A model generated the notes under the pieces. The model was not told the DNA's origin. It made no database searches and worked only from the letters and a program-made list of their open reading frames with translations. A DNA stretch of 64,000 nt from Rhodospirillales bacterium (lineage in GTDB: Bacteria > Pseudomonadota > Alphaproteobacteria > TMED109). The stretch is from assembly GCA_028824295.1 (NCBI GenBank), contig JAPPED010000022.1:1-64000 (forward strand), in the 5' to 3' direction. Position numbers and translations under genes: made by a program. Of this stretch, positions 9,122 through 19,360 are shown piece by piece (the stretch's first letter is position 1; each line of letters opens with the position of its first letter).

Positions 9122-10177
9122 GTGCGTGGACTGTATTTCCTCGGGAACCGCGAACTGGACTTGCGCGAAATTCCCGACCCTACTCCCGGCCCTGGCGAGG
9201 TCGTGCTCAAGATCAAAGCGTCGGGAATGTGCGGCAGTGATCTCAAGTTCTATCGGCCGCCACCAGGGGAAGCGCAACGTGCACTCGGTCTAGGGGACGA
9301 TGTGCCGCCAATCATTGGCGGCCACGAACCCTGCGGCGTGGTTGCTGAGCGGGGGGCCGGGGTAACGCCGGAAGCCGCACCGATCGATGCACGGGTCATG
9401 AATCACCACTATGCCGGGTGCGGCCTGTGCGACTCCTGCCGGGTTGGCTGGACGCAGATGTGTGAAACCGGGCCCGTGAAGGTCTACGGCGTGACGGCCG
9501 ACGGTGCACACGCCGACTACATCGTGGTACCGGCCATCAGCCTCGTTCCATTGCCTGAAGCACTCAGCTTTGCCGAGGGTTCTGCGATCGCCTGCGGTAC
9601 CGGAACCGCCTACGGCGCGCTGTGCCGCCTGCCCCGACTTGGGGGCTCGACCCTTGCGGTATTCGGCCTCGGACCGGTCGGTCTCAGCGCCGCACTGCTC
9701 GGCGAAGCCATGGGCGCGCGGGTCATCGCCGTCGAAGTGGAGTCGGAACGGCTGGCGCTCGCCACTGAGTTCGGCGCTGACGCGACTGTCGACGCCGCTT
9801 CCACTGACCCGGTCGAGGCCCTGATGGACCTTACCCACGGCCGAGGGGTGGACTTGGCCATCGATTGCAGCGCTTCCTCCGCGGCTCGCTCGGCGGCAGT
9901 GCGTTCGACGGGGCGATGGGGCACCGTATGTTTTGTCGGTGAAGGTGGCGACGTCACGATCGACGTCAGCCGCGACATGCTCCGCAAGCAACTCACCATC
10001 ATTGGCTCCTGGACGTTCAACCCGACCGGACAGGCCGAGTGCGCCCGCTTCATCGCTGACCGCAAGATTCCGTTGGAGAAGATTTTCACCCATCGGTACA
10101 CGCTTGATGAAGCCGTGGATGCCTATCGCTTGTTCGATACGCAGACCACGGGCAAAGGCGTGTTCCTGTTCGACTGA
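9122..10177 (+). CDS. zinc-dependent alcohol dehydrogenase family protein
   Basis: A 351-aa medium-chain dehydrogenase/reductase. Catalytic zinc ligands Cys37 (GMCGSD) and His68-Glu69 (GGHEPCG) are present. The structural zinc site is complete at Cys100, Cys103, Cys106 and Cys114. The Rossmann motif is GLGPVGLSAALLGEAMGA. The enzyme should oxidise a secondary or polyol-type alcohol with NAD(P)+, but the substrate is unknown. The start is GTG, with a purine-rich GGGAGAGAG 6-14 nt upstream. The gene converges on an RraA-family gene with only a hairpin between them. Confidence 0.9.
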   Translation: MRGLYFLGNRELDLREIPDPTPGPGEVVLKIKASGMCGSDLKFYRPPPGEAQRALGLGDDVPPIIGGHEPCGVVAERGAGVTPEAAPIDARVMNHHYAGCGLCDSCRVGWTQMCETGPVKVYGVTADGAHADYIVVPAISLVPLPEALSFAEGSAIACGTGTAYGALCRLPRLGGSTLAVFGLGPVGLSAALLGEAMGARVIAVEVESERLALATEFGADATVDAASTDPVEALMDLTHGRGVDLAIDCSASSAARSAAVRSTGRWGTVCFVGEGGDVTIDVSRDMLRKQLTIIGSWTFNPTGQAECARFIADRKIPLEKIFTHRYTLDEAVDAYRLFDTQTTGKGVFLFD

Positions 10178-10188
10178 GCCCGCAACGC

Positions 10189-10205
10189 CGACGGCCCCGC
10201 CGTCG
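10189..10205. terminator. hairpin between convergent genes
   Basis: A perfect 7-bp stem, CGACGGC / GCCGTCG, with a 3-nt CCC loop lies in the 48-bp gap between the stop codons of the alcohol dehydrogenase and the RraA-family gene. It lacks a U-tract. A bidirectional transcription barrier is plausible from position alone. Confidence 0.4.
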
Positions 10206-10225
10206 CTCCCCGCGGCGGCAGGCGT

Positions 10226-10927
10226 TCAGTGGATTTCCCTCGCGTCGGCCATGGCGCGCCGGAGCTGCGCGATATCGAATTCGGGCTGGCGTGCGCACGC
10301 CAGAATCACGGCCTCGCGCCGAGTCAACAGGTCGACGGCCGCTGGGAGCTCCTTCACTGCCTCCGGTGGAATGACGACGGCCCCATGACGGTCGGCATGA
10401 ATGATGGCGTCATGCTCGACCCTCATTCCGTACACTTCGACAGGGCAGCCGGTCTCCACGACGTGTACATGTGCATGGCTGGGACCCACCATGCCGGCCA
10501 GTAACTGAAAGCCGGGAGCGCAGGCATCCAGGTCACGGATGGATCCGTTCGTGACGACTCCCTGTACCCCGAGGCCCTTGTGCACAGCCGTGTTCACCTC
10601 GCCCCAGAAGGCACCAAACCCGGGATTGGGGTCGATATCTTGAATCACCGCAACCGCCGGCCGCACGCCATCCGCAACGTACTCGTAGTACGCGATCCTG
10701 CCGCGTTGCTGCTGTTCAGCCGGCGCCTCGGACGGGACGCTACAACGGATCGTGGCCGTGCGCGCCCAGCCGACGATTGGCTTGAGGTCGGGATCCGCAC
10801 AAACCATGGGGCGAACGGTGAAGCCGGTCGCCCGCCGGTCCGGTACCACCATCTCAAGCGCGTTGCAAATTGTGGGTGTGTCCCAAGCCGCAAGGTGCTC
10901 AAGATCCCGGGCAGTCACGTGTGTCAT
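10226..10927 (-). CDS. RraA / HMG-aldolase family protein
   Basis: A 233-aa protein of the RraA-like fold. This family includes 4-hydroxy-4-methyl-2-oxoglutarate (HMG) / oxaloacetate aldolases and the RNase E inhibitor RraA. The aldolase-type constellation is visible: GAFWGEVN, then VVTNGSIRDLDAC carrying the Arg-Asp pair, and IHADRHGAVVIP near the C-terminus. Retention of the Gly-Glu and Arg-Asp motifs favours a metal-dependent lyase over a pure regulator. Its neighbour is an alcohol dehydrogenase on the opposite strand, so shared catabolism is possible but not shown. Confidence 0.8.
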   Translation of the reverse strand: MTHVTARDLEHLAAWDTPTICNALEMVVPDRRATGFTVRPMVCADPDLKPIVGWARTATIRCSVPSEAPAEQQQRGRIAYYEYVADGVRPAVAVIQDIDPNPGFGAFWGEVNTAVHKGLGVQGVVTNGSIRDLDACAPGFQLLAGMVGPSHAHVHVVETGCPVEVYGMRVEHDAIIHADRHGAVVIPPEAVKELPAAVDLLTRREAVILACARQPEFDIAQLRRAMADAREIH

Positions 10928-11241
10928 GAGAATCCCTCAAGTAGTTGGCGCTACCGGCGTGCCGCCTCGTGCCCTCCTGAGCATTGCTCCTGGCGTCAGG
11001 CATGCGACACGCGGAACGTGCGGCTGCGACAGGGTAACCGAGTCATCGTGCACCCCGTAGCACCTGCCTGACCGAAACTGCACGACCGCCTGCCGACCGG
11101 CGAACACCGTCTGCGTGGCGGCTGGCGCGGCACCAGCTTCCCGGTATCCGTAATGGCGGCGAACGCAGCGCCGCCTGCCGCAGCGTCGAATTGACAGCCC
11201 TTCTAGTATCATCGTTTCCGCAAGAACCTCCGAGGGAGACC
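10928..11241. other. intergenic region between the divergent RraA-family gene and hfq
   Basis: This 314-bp stretch separates divergently transcribed genes and should carry both promoters. TTGACA occurs at 11191-11196, but the best -10-like hexamer, TATCAT, is only 10 nt further on, so I do not call a promoter. No other element is evident. Confidence 0.4.
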
Positions 11242-11517
11242 ATGGCCGCCCAGCATCGAGGAGCGCTACAGAACTCTTTCCTGAATCGGCTCCGGAAGTC
11301 GCGTACGCAAACGACGGTTCACCTCATGAACGGTGTACGTCTTCGCGGAACCGTTACGGCATTTGACGAATTCTGCATCTGGCTTTCAACGTCGGGTAAC
11401 CAGCAGCTGGTATTCAAGCACGCGATCTCCACGATTGTTCCGAGCAAGCCGATCAGCCTCGGAGAACCGGGCGAGCCGGAGGCGCGCGGGCCCGAGCCGG
11501 CATCAACGGACGAGTGA
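11242..11517 (+). CDS. hfq: RNA chaperone Hfq
   Basis: A 91-aa Sm-like protein that forms hexameric rings and pairs small RNAs with mRNAs. The Sm1 motif (VHLMNGVRLRGTVTAFDEF) and the Sm2 motif (LVFKHAISTIVP) are both intact, including the KHA proximal-site residues. The tail after about residue 70 is short, acidic and Pro/Glu-rich. GAGGGAG precedes the ATG, which is preferred over an upstream in-frame start because it gives the usual Hfq length. It overlaps hflX by 4 nt, the conserved hfq-hflX arrangement of proteobacteria. Confidence 0.97.
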   Translation: MAAQHRGALQNSFLNRLRKSRTQTTVHLMNGVRLRGTVTAFDEFCIWLSTSGNQQLVFKHAISTIVPSKPISLGEPGEPEARGPEPASTDE

Positions 11518-12824
11518 CTTCAGCACCGGTGGCCGAGGTTCCGGTTTGGGTTGTTCACCCGGTTGTCAGGGGAAACGACCCGCAGCTGCGTACACAGGCC
11601 AACCGGCTCGCTGAAGCCTGTTCACTGGCCGATTCCATTGGTCTTCGGGTCAAGCGTGCAGAGCAGTTCAGAGTCCGGCAGCCTCGGCCCGCCACACTGC
11701 TCGGACCCGGCGTCCTGGAATCCCTCCGGGCGGACATCGCTGGTGCCGCGGAAGCGCCACACCTGATCCTGTTCAATGTCGATCTGACGCCGGTCCAGCA
11801 GCGCAACCTGGAAGATCTGCTGCAAACGAAGGTCCTGGACCGTACCTCGCTCATCCTCGAAATCTTCGGTGCCCGTGCAGCCACCCGAGAGGGGCGTCTG
11901 CAGGTGGAACTCGCACATCTGGAATGGCAGCGGAGCCGGCTGGTCCGATCCTGGACTCACTTGGAGCGCCAGCGCGGCGGTTTCGGGTTTCTCGGCGGTC
12001 CGGGCGAATCGCAGATCGAGCTCGATCGTCGACTGATCACTGAACGCGTCATCCGGATCCGGAAAGAGCTTGAAGACGTGCGGCGACGACGGGGCCTTCA
12101 CCGACAGCGTCGCGACCACCCGACCGTAGCGTTGGTCGGCTACGCCAACGCCGGTAAGTCCACGCTGTTCAGTCGCCTCACCGGACAATCCACCGACGCC
12201 CGGAACCTGCCGTTCACCACGCTGGATCCGCTGATGCGGGCACGGGCGCTTCCTTCCGGCCGCACCGTGGTCTTTTCCGATACCGTGGGCTTCGTCTCCG
12301 ATCTTCCGACCCTGCTGATTGCGGCGTTTCGTGCCACCCTCGAAGAGGCGGTGCATGCCGACCTCCTGGTTCACGTCCGCGACATCACCCACCCGGAAAC
12401 GGCGGCGCAGCGGCGCGACGTCATCAGCGTGCTGTCCACGCTGGGAGCACTTGCCGATGGCGCCGACCCGCAACTTGAAGTTCTGAACAAGATCGACCAG
12501 ATGGCCGACGACGACATACAGCTGCTGCAAGCGCAGCTGCCGGCCGCGATTCCTGCATCAGGCCTGCTCGGTTCCGGTGTCACGGAGCTGCTGGAGGCCG
12601 TCGACCGCTGTCTTGGTCAAACCCGAAGCGAGTTCGATGTCGAACTCTCGCTGGCTGACACTTCCACACTTGCATGGCTGTACAGGCGAGGCGCAGTGGT
12701 ACGTCAGCACGCTGATGCCACCTCTCTTCACGTGCGAGTGGCGCTGGACCCGGCCGACCGAGGACGTCTCAACGCACGGTTGGCAAAGGCGTCGCCGACC
12801 GATCCGTCCAGGTTGCAAACCTGA
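11514..12824 (+). CDS. hflX: ribosome-associated GTPase HflX
   Basis: A 436-aa GTPase that splits or rescues stalled ribosomes. The N-terminal HflX domain ends in the glycine-rich linker GGFGFLGGPGESQIELDRR. The GTPase domain has G1 GYANAGKST (residues 209-217), G2 in the NLPFTTLDP segment, G3 DTVGF and G4 NKID. The GTG start overlaps the hfq stop, so translation is probably coupled. An expected C-terminal extension is present. All GTP-binding motifs look intact. Confidence 0.96.
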   Translation: MTSAPVAEVPVWVVHPVVRGNDPQLRTQANRLAEACSLADSIGLRVKRAEQFRVRQPRPATLLGPGVLESLRADIAGAAEAPHLILFNVDLTPVQQRNLEDLLQTKVLDRTSLILEIFGARAATREGRLQVELAHLEWQRSRLVRSWTHLERQRGGFGFLGGPGESQIELDRRLITERVIRIRKELEDVRRRRGLHRQRRDHPTVALVGYANAGKSTLFSRLTGQSTDARNLPFTTLDPLMRARALPSGRTVVFSDTVGFVSDLPTLLIAAFRATLEEAVHADLLVHVRDITHPETAAQRRDVISVLSTLGALADGADPQLEVLNKIDQMADDDIQLLQAQLPAAIPASGLLGSGVTELLEAVDRCLGQTRSEFDVELSLADTSTLAWLYRRGAVVRQHADATSLHVRVALDPADRGRLNARLAKASPTDPSRLQT

Positions 12825-12883
12825 AATCCGGCCCGTCACCCGCTCACGCGGTTCGGGGGCACCAAACCTCTTTCCCCAAGCCC

Positions 12884-12912
12884 CTTGACATCGGGGGTTC
12901 GCATCCCCACTT
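12884..12912 (+). promoter_or_regulatory. heat-shock (sigma-32-like) promoter of groESL
   Basis: CCCCTTGACA followed after a 14-nt spacer by CCCCACTT matches the sigma-32 pattern (CTTGAA, 13-15 nt, CCCCATNT) better than a housekeeping -10. It sits 19 nt before the CIRCE operator and drives groES-groEL. The same TTGACA could also serve as a housekeeping -35. Confidence 0.6.
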
Positions 12913-12930
12913 CTACCCCTAACGGATTTT

Positions 12931-12957
12931 TTGGCACTCTCAGTGTTAGAGTGCCAA
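12931..12957 (+). promoter_or_regulatory. CIRCE operator (HrcA binding site)
   Basis: A perfect inverted repeat TTGGCACTC-N9-GAGTGCCAA differs from the classical CIRCE consensus TTAGCACTC-N9-GAGTGCTAA only by a symmetrical A-to-G / T-to-C change. It lies in the groES leader just downstream of the promoter, the usual place for HrcA repression. Confidence 0.93.
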
Positions 12958-13029
12958 TCCCGTTTTATGGGCGCCTCACGGACGCGCCGTACGCCCAGCA
13001 CCCCTTTCCAATCAGAGAGGCATGGAAGC

Positions 13030-13317
13030 ATGAAATTCAGGCCGTTGCATGACCGCGTCATGGTCCAGCGCGAAGACGACGACGAGCGCTCGCCAGGCGG
13101 CATCATCATTCCGGACACCGCGAAGGAGAAGCCCATGAAGGGCAGGGTCATCGCGACTGGTTCGGGCATCCGGAGCGAAGATGGCAAGATCACGCCCCTG
13201 GATGTGCAAGAGGGCGACACCGTCCTGATCGGCAAGTGGTCGGGCACTGAAGTCAAGATGGATGGCGAGGAATACGTCATCGTCAAAGAGTCCGACATCA
13301 TGGGAGTCCTGGCCTAG
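13030..13317 (+). CDS. groES: co-chaperonin GroES
   Basis: A 95-aa co-chaperonin that caps the GroEL chamber. It begins [15 protein letters not shown] and contains the mobile-loop region ([15 protein letters not shown]) and the C-terminal [10 protein letters not shown]. The length is standard. AGAGAGG precedes the ATG; upstream in-frame starts lie within the CIRCE element and are rejected. It is cotranscribed with groEL, 39 nt downstream, under CIRCE and heat-shock promoter control. Confidence 0.98.
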   Translation: MKFRPLHDRVMVQREDDDERSPGGIIIPDTAKEKPMKGRVIATGSGIRSEDGKITPLDVQEGDTVLIGKWSGTEVKMDGEEYVIVKESDIMGVLA

Positions 13318-15003
<1,686 letters not shown>

Positions 15004-15030
15004 CGAAGCCCACCCGGCTTTTGACATTGA

Positions 15031-15064
15031 AGGGGGGCCGTGCCCGGCACGGCCCCCCTTTTTT
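15031..15064 (+). terminator. intrinsic terminator of groESL
   Basis: A perfect 13-bp GC-rich inverted repeat (GGGGGGCCGTGCC / GGCACGGCCCCCC) is followed directly by six T residues, 28 nt after the groEL stop. This is the clearest rho-independent terminator in the window. Confidence 0.95.
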
Positions 15065-15434
15065 CTTCGGCAATCTGTTCCGGTTTGCCTGACCGTCCGC
15101 GTGTTCGCGAATTCGATTCGCGGATTGTTGCCGAACGGGGCTGTCGGTGGTCGACCTCTCGCCCCCGGGCCGGCGGCGCCGACCCCCCGGTCTCTCTACT
15201 CGTCCTGCGGCTTGCGACGCCCTGCCGGCCGCTGCGCGACCAGCCGGGTTGCATGCGGCCGTCGCCCGATCCCCGCGACCGCCCGCATCGTTCGTCAATC
15301 AATGTATATAGGCCGTTCGGGACACGATGGGCCGGTACGGCCGCAACCAGCCGAGTATCCATCGGCTGCCGCGTCAATGTCCCGTCGCGCCGTCTGCGCA
15401 TGACCACCGTCTAACATCTGGAGAAGCCGAGGCA
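15065..15434. other. intergenic region with a short perfect inverted repeat
   Basis: No gene is evident in this 370-bp stretch. It contains CGCGAAT-TCG-ATTCGCG, a 7-bp perfect inverted repeat with a 3-nt centre, at 15106-15122. A TATATA hexamer lies at 15305-15310, with no matching -35. Either could belong to the promoter of the downstream dehydrogenase. Confidence 0.4.
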
Positions 15435-16313
15435 ATGGCCAACCCGCAACGCACTGCATTCCTAGGTCTTGGAGTCATGGGCTATCCCATGGCCGGCCAT
15501 CTCGCAGCAGCCGGCCACGACGTCGTGGTCTACAACCGAACCCGGACACGGGCCGACGCCTGGACCAGCCAGCATGGCGGCGAATCGCGAGCGACACCCG
15601 CTGCGGCGGTCGAAGGCGCCGAGACTGTCTTCGTATGCGTCGGCAACGACCATGACTTGCGGAGCGTCGTCACCGGAGAGACAGGGGCGCTGGCTGGCAT
15701 GAAGGCGGGCTCCATTCTGGTCGATCACACGACAGCGTCCGCGGGAATCGCCCGGGAGCTCGCGGCCGCCAGTGCCGACGGCGGCGTAGGATTTCTCGAC
15801 GCCCCGGTCTCCGGCGGTCAGGCAGGAGCAGAAAACGGCCAACTCACCGTCATGGTCGGTGGCGAGTCCGGCACGTTCGAGCGTGCCCGCGGGCTGATCG
15901 ACTGCTACGCCCGCGCCACCACGCTGATGGGGCCGGCCGGCGCCGGCCAGCTCACGAAAATGGTCAACCAAATCTGCATAGCCGGCTTGCTTCAAGGCCT
16001 GTCCGAAGCCATGAATTTCGCGAGCCGCGCCGGCCTCGACGGCGAGCAGGTCATCGACGTGATTTCGAAGGGAGCTGCGCAGTCTTGGCAGATGGAAAAC
16101 CGCGCCGGCACGATGCTCGAGGGGAAATTTGATTTCGGCTTTGCTGTGCAGTGGATGCGGAAGGATCTCGCGATCTGTCTGGAGGAGGCGAAGCGCAACA
16201 ACGCTCGGCTCCCGGTGACTGCGCTGATCGACCAGCTCTACGCGCAAGTGGAGGCACGCGGCGGGAAACGGTGGGACACGTCCAGCCTTATCCACCTGCT
16301 ACAGAACGACTAG
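15435..16313 (+). CDS. NAD-dependent beta-hydroxyacid dehydrogenase (3-hydroxyisobutyrate dehydrogenase family)
   Basis: A 292-aa soluble enzyme that oxidises a beta-hydroxyacid with NAD(P)+. The N-terminus carries the dinucleotide-binding GLGVMGYPMAGHLAAAGH. The substrate-binding motif DAPVSGGQAGAENGQLTVMVGG and the catalytic-lysine region (GAGQLTKMVNQI) are in the expected order. The ATG is chosen because it starts 9 residues before the Rossmann glycines and has GGAG upstream. Members include MmsB, tartronate semialdehyde reductase and GlyR-like reductases; which one this is cannot be told. It is a single gene converging on mazG. Confidence 0.9.
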   Translation: MANPQRTAFLGLGVMGYPMAGHLAAAGHDVVVYNRTRTRADAWTSQHGGESRATPAAAVEGAETVFVCVGNDHDLRSVVTGETGALAGMKAGSILVDHTTASAGIARELAAASADGGVGFLDAPVSGGQAGAENGQLTVMVGGESGTFERARGLIDCYARATTLMGPAGAGQLTKMVNQICIAGLLQGLSEAMNFASRAGLDGEQVIDVISKGAAQSWQMENRAGTMLEGKFDFGFAVQWMRKDLAICLEEAKRNNARLPVTALIDQLYAQVEARGGKRWDTSSLIHLLQND

Positions 16314-16401
16314 CGTTGTTGCCGGACGGCGGGGCCTGGCATTCCGGGCTCCGTCCGTGCCTACGGCTCCCCCGATGCGAGCTCAACCCATCCAGGCGGC
16401 G

Positions 16402-17235
<834 letters not shown>

Positions 17236-17323
17236 GGAACACTCCGGCAAGAGCCTGCGATGCCTGCGCTCGACAGGCGGTGCAAGCGCTCCAGTTTAGT
17301 TTCGGAAATACGGGAGCGAGCCC

Positions 17324-18040
17324 TTGCAACTGCGTGAGTTCCGAGCCCTCAGCTTCGACTGCTATGGCACTCTAATCGATTGGGAAACCGGGATCTGGGA
17401 CGCTCTCAGCCCCCTGCGACGGGCCGGCTTGTCCGACCGATCAGCTGCTCTTGCAGCCTTCGCAAGACACGAAAGCGCTGTCCAGAAGGCGGAACCAGGG
17501 GCCAGTTATCCGGACGTGCTTGCCCGAGTGCACCAGCGCCTGTCGGAAGAGTTCGATTTTCCTCCCGACCCGGAACTCGATGTCCGGTTCGGCGGATCGG
17601 TTCAGGATTGGCCAGCGTTTCCCGATTCGGGGGCTGCGCTTCAATACCTCGGCCAGCACTTCCGGTTGATCATTCTTTCCAACGTGAGCAGGGCTGCTTT
17701 CACATCGAGCGAGCGCCGTCTCGTAGCCCGTTTCGACGCTGTCTACACGGCCGAGGACATCAAGAGTTACAAACCCGATCCGCGAAACTTCCGCTATCTG
17801 ATCGAGCACTGCGAACAAGACTTCGGAATCGACAAGGGAGAACTCCTGCACGTGGCGCAAAGTCTGTACCACGATCACGTGCCGGCACGCGCCGCCGGGC
17901 TCGCCACCGCTTGGATCGACCGCCAGCAAGGACGGCCCGGCGCGACCAGGCCGGTGACCGACCGCCCCGACGTCAGCTTCGTCTTTCCTGATCTGGCTGC
18001 GCTCGCCGCGTCCCACCGGGCGGAACACGATTCTGCCTAG
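17324..18040 (+). CDS. HAD-superfamily hydrolase, haloacid dehalogenase type II-like
   Basis: A 238-aa hydrolase with nucleophile Asp12 in FDCYGTLIDWE, motif II in ILSNVS, and the motif III lysine in IKSYKPDPRNF. The motif HVAQSLYHDHVPARAAGL is typical of the haloacid dehalogenase-like branch. It may dephosphorylate a small metabolite or dehalogenate a 2-haloacid; the sequence does not decide. The start codon is TTG, chosen because the nucleophile motif begins only 10 residues later. Its stop overlaps the converging lipocalin-like gene by 4 nt. Confidence 0.85.
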   Translation: MQLREFRALSFDCYGTLIDWETGIWDALSPLRRAGLSDRSAALAAFARHESAVQKAEPGASYPDVLARVHQRLSEEFDFPPDPELDVRFGGSVQDWPAFPDSGAALQYLGQHFRLIILSNVSRAAFTSSERRLVARFDAVYTAEDIKSYKPDPRNFRYLIEHCEQDFGIDKGELLHVAQSLYHDHVPARAAGLATAWIDRQQGRPGATRPVTDRPDVSFVFPDLAALAASHRAEHDSA

Positions 18041-18453
18041 GGACGCCGCCACAAGATGATGACACGGTGGTCGGGGCCCGCCTGCGGATGCGGGCCGCTG
18101 AACTTCAAAACCCCGTTCTCCCAAACGATGTCGCGTTCAAGAGTGGAACCTATCAGCCTTGGATCGTGCGATAGATGGATCGTATGGTGCACCGTGGAAC
18201 CAGAAAGGGTCCACGAACCTTGATAGGCAAAGAACCCGGCCCACGCCCGCGCCGCCGCCGCATCCGGCACCGGATTCTCCGGAAGCGACAGGTCGGAGCC
18301 GGCCAGCATCGCTATTACGGTGCGGTCGGCCCCGTAGTAGATCAAGCCCCGGGGGTTCTCTCCGAGGAGCGGAGTCCGCTCGCCATCCGGCGCTTCCAAA
18401 TAGGTGTCTACCAAGTCCCAACGGCCCAGCAGGTCACGCTCAACGACGGCCAT
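18037..18453 (-). CDS. lipocalin-like domain protein
   Basis: A 138-aa protein beginning MAVVERDLLGRWDLVDTYLE and ending DHRVIILWRRP. The opening GRWxLV, the central YGADRTVIAML, and the closing ILKFSGP-like strand pattern resemble the small lipocalin-like beta-barrel family found in many proteobacteria. It has no signal peptide, so it is probably cytoplasmic. A TTG four codons upstream is an alternative start, because GGGGAGG lies only 3 nt before the chosen ATG. Function is unknown. Its 5' end faces the anti-sigma kinase gene across a shared regulatory region. Confidence 0.65.
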   Translation of the reverse strand: MAVVERDLLGRWDLVDTYLEAPDGERTPLLGENPRGLIYYGADRTVIAMLAGSDLSLPENPVPDAAAARAWAGFFAYQGSWTLSGSTVHHTIHLSHDPRLIGSTLERDIVWENGVLKFSGPHPQAGPDHRVIILWRRP

Positions 18454-18470
18454 GAACCTCCCCAAAACCC

Positions 18471-18501
18471 GCGAAATCTGCTATAATCGATACGATTTCG
18501 C
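18471..18501. promoter_or_regulatory. perfect inverted repeat surrounding a -10 box (operator candidate)
   Basis: GCGAAATC and GATTTCGC form a perfect 8-bp inverted repeat separated by 15 nt. The spacer contains the extended -10 box TGCTATAAT. It lies between two divergent genes, so a repressor bound here could control one or both. Confidence 0.5.
18479..18487 (+). promoter_or_regulatory. extended -10 promoter of the rsbW-like operon
   Basis: TGCTATAAT gives a perfect -10 hexamer with the TGn extension, about 98 nt before the anti-sigma kinase start. No good -35 is seen at 17 nt, which is common for extended -10 promoters. Confidence 0.5.
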
Positions 18502-18584
18502 AACAGGGCACAACATCCTCCTGGCTGACCTACTCTGGCGCCCATATTGATGGTCTACGCGGCAGTGACGAATCGGAGTTGCAT

Positions 18585-19004
18585 ATGGGGCAGTCACTGA
18601 AACTCGACATTCCGGTCCAAATCAGCGCGCTCAGTGATGTGACCACCAAGGTTGAAGAGTTTTGTGACGCGGCCGATATTCCGATGGCAAGCGCCTTCAA
18701 GGTCAATCTCGTGATTCAGGAACTGGTCACCAACAGTTTGAATCACGGAGATTTTGGTGACCGGAAGCCGGAAATATCGCTATCAATCAATTGTGACGGC
18801 AGGCAGGTCGAGATGCTGTTCGAAGACAATGCTGCCCCGTTCGACCCCTTCACCGAAACGCCAGCACCTGATCTCAACTCAGATGTCAGTGAACGTTCGA
18901 TCGGCGGTCTCGGAATCCACCTGATCCGGACGTTTTCGGATCAGTCCAGCCACGAGCACGTCGATGGCAAGAACCGGATTCGGCTGATCAGCCCGGTTGA
19001 ATAG
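18585..19004 (+). CDS. RsbW/SpoIIAB-like anti-sigma factor, ATP-binding serine kinase
   Basis: A 139-aa GHKL-type ATPase domain protein. The N-box ELVTNSLNHG begins at residue 46, the G1 segment FEDNAAPFDP is at residues 79-88, and the G2 glycines GGLG are at 107-110, followed by IHLIRTF. In partner-switching systems, such kinases bind a sigma factor or other target and phosphorylate a STAS antagonist; the next gene encodes a STAS protein. The ATG has GGAG 6 nt upstream; a TTG two codons earlier is the alternative. No sigma factor or PP2C phosphatase gene lies nearby, so the target is unknown. Confidence 0.87.
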   Translation: MGQSLKLDIPVQISALSDVTTKVEEFCDAADIPMASAFKVNLVIQELVTNSLNHGDFGDRKPEISLSINCDGRQVEMLFEDNAAPFDPFTETPAPDLNSDVSERSIGGLGIHLIRTFSDQSSHEHVDGKNRIRLISPVE

Positions 19005-19021
19005 CTGATCCCGGAGCCCCC

Positions 19022-19360
19022 GTGCCTTTTTTCGCGGCGGCCAGATCCGGAAAGTTTCTCGTGTTTTCCCTGTCTGGTCGTATCGAAGGTGTGCGTGTGT
19101 CGGAATTCGCGGAACAACTCATGCGGCAAATCGATAGCGGAGAAAACCACATCGTCCTGGACTGTTCCGCGGTTTCCCGCCTTGCATCGCCAGCCAGAAG
19201 AGTGCTCCTCGCGGTGGCCCGCCGGCTGGAATCTCGCGGCGGCCTGTTCCGGGTCGCCGGTTTGCAACCGGCACTGCGAGCGCCCGTCGCGGAACTTCGG
19301 GGGCCGGGCGGCCCCCTGTCCCTCTTCGCGAGTCTTCCCGAGGCGCTGACTTCCCCGTGA
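19022..19360 (+). CDS. STAS-domain protein, putative anti-sigma factor antagonist
   Basis: A 112-aa protein with a STAS-like pattern: strand FLVFSLSGRIEG, helix VSEFAEQLMRQI, strand HIVLDCSAV, then SRLASPARRVLLAVARRLESRGG. Aligned by eye with SpoIIAA, the phosphorylatable serine corresponds to Ser56. The usual Asp before it and the Ser-Gly after it are replaced, giving Ala55-Ser56-Pro57-Ala58, so the site is divergent. The GTG start lies 17 nt after the kinase gene, and its stop overlaps the next gene by 4 nt. It is presumed to be the kinase's partner. Confidence 0.7.
   Translation: MPFFAAARSGKFLVFSLSGRIEGVRVSEFAEQLMRQIDSGENHIVLDCSAVSRLASPARRVLLAVARRLESRGGLFRVAGLQPALRAPVAELRGPGGPLSLFASLPEALTSP

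Noticed and set aside
11191-11212. TTGACA plus TATCAT as an hfq promoter
   Set aside because: The spacing between the two hexamers is only 10 nt, too short for a sigma-70 promoter.
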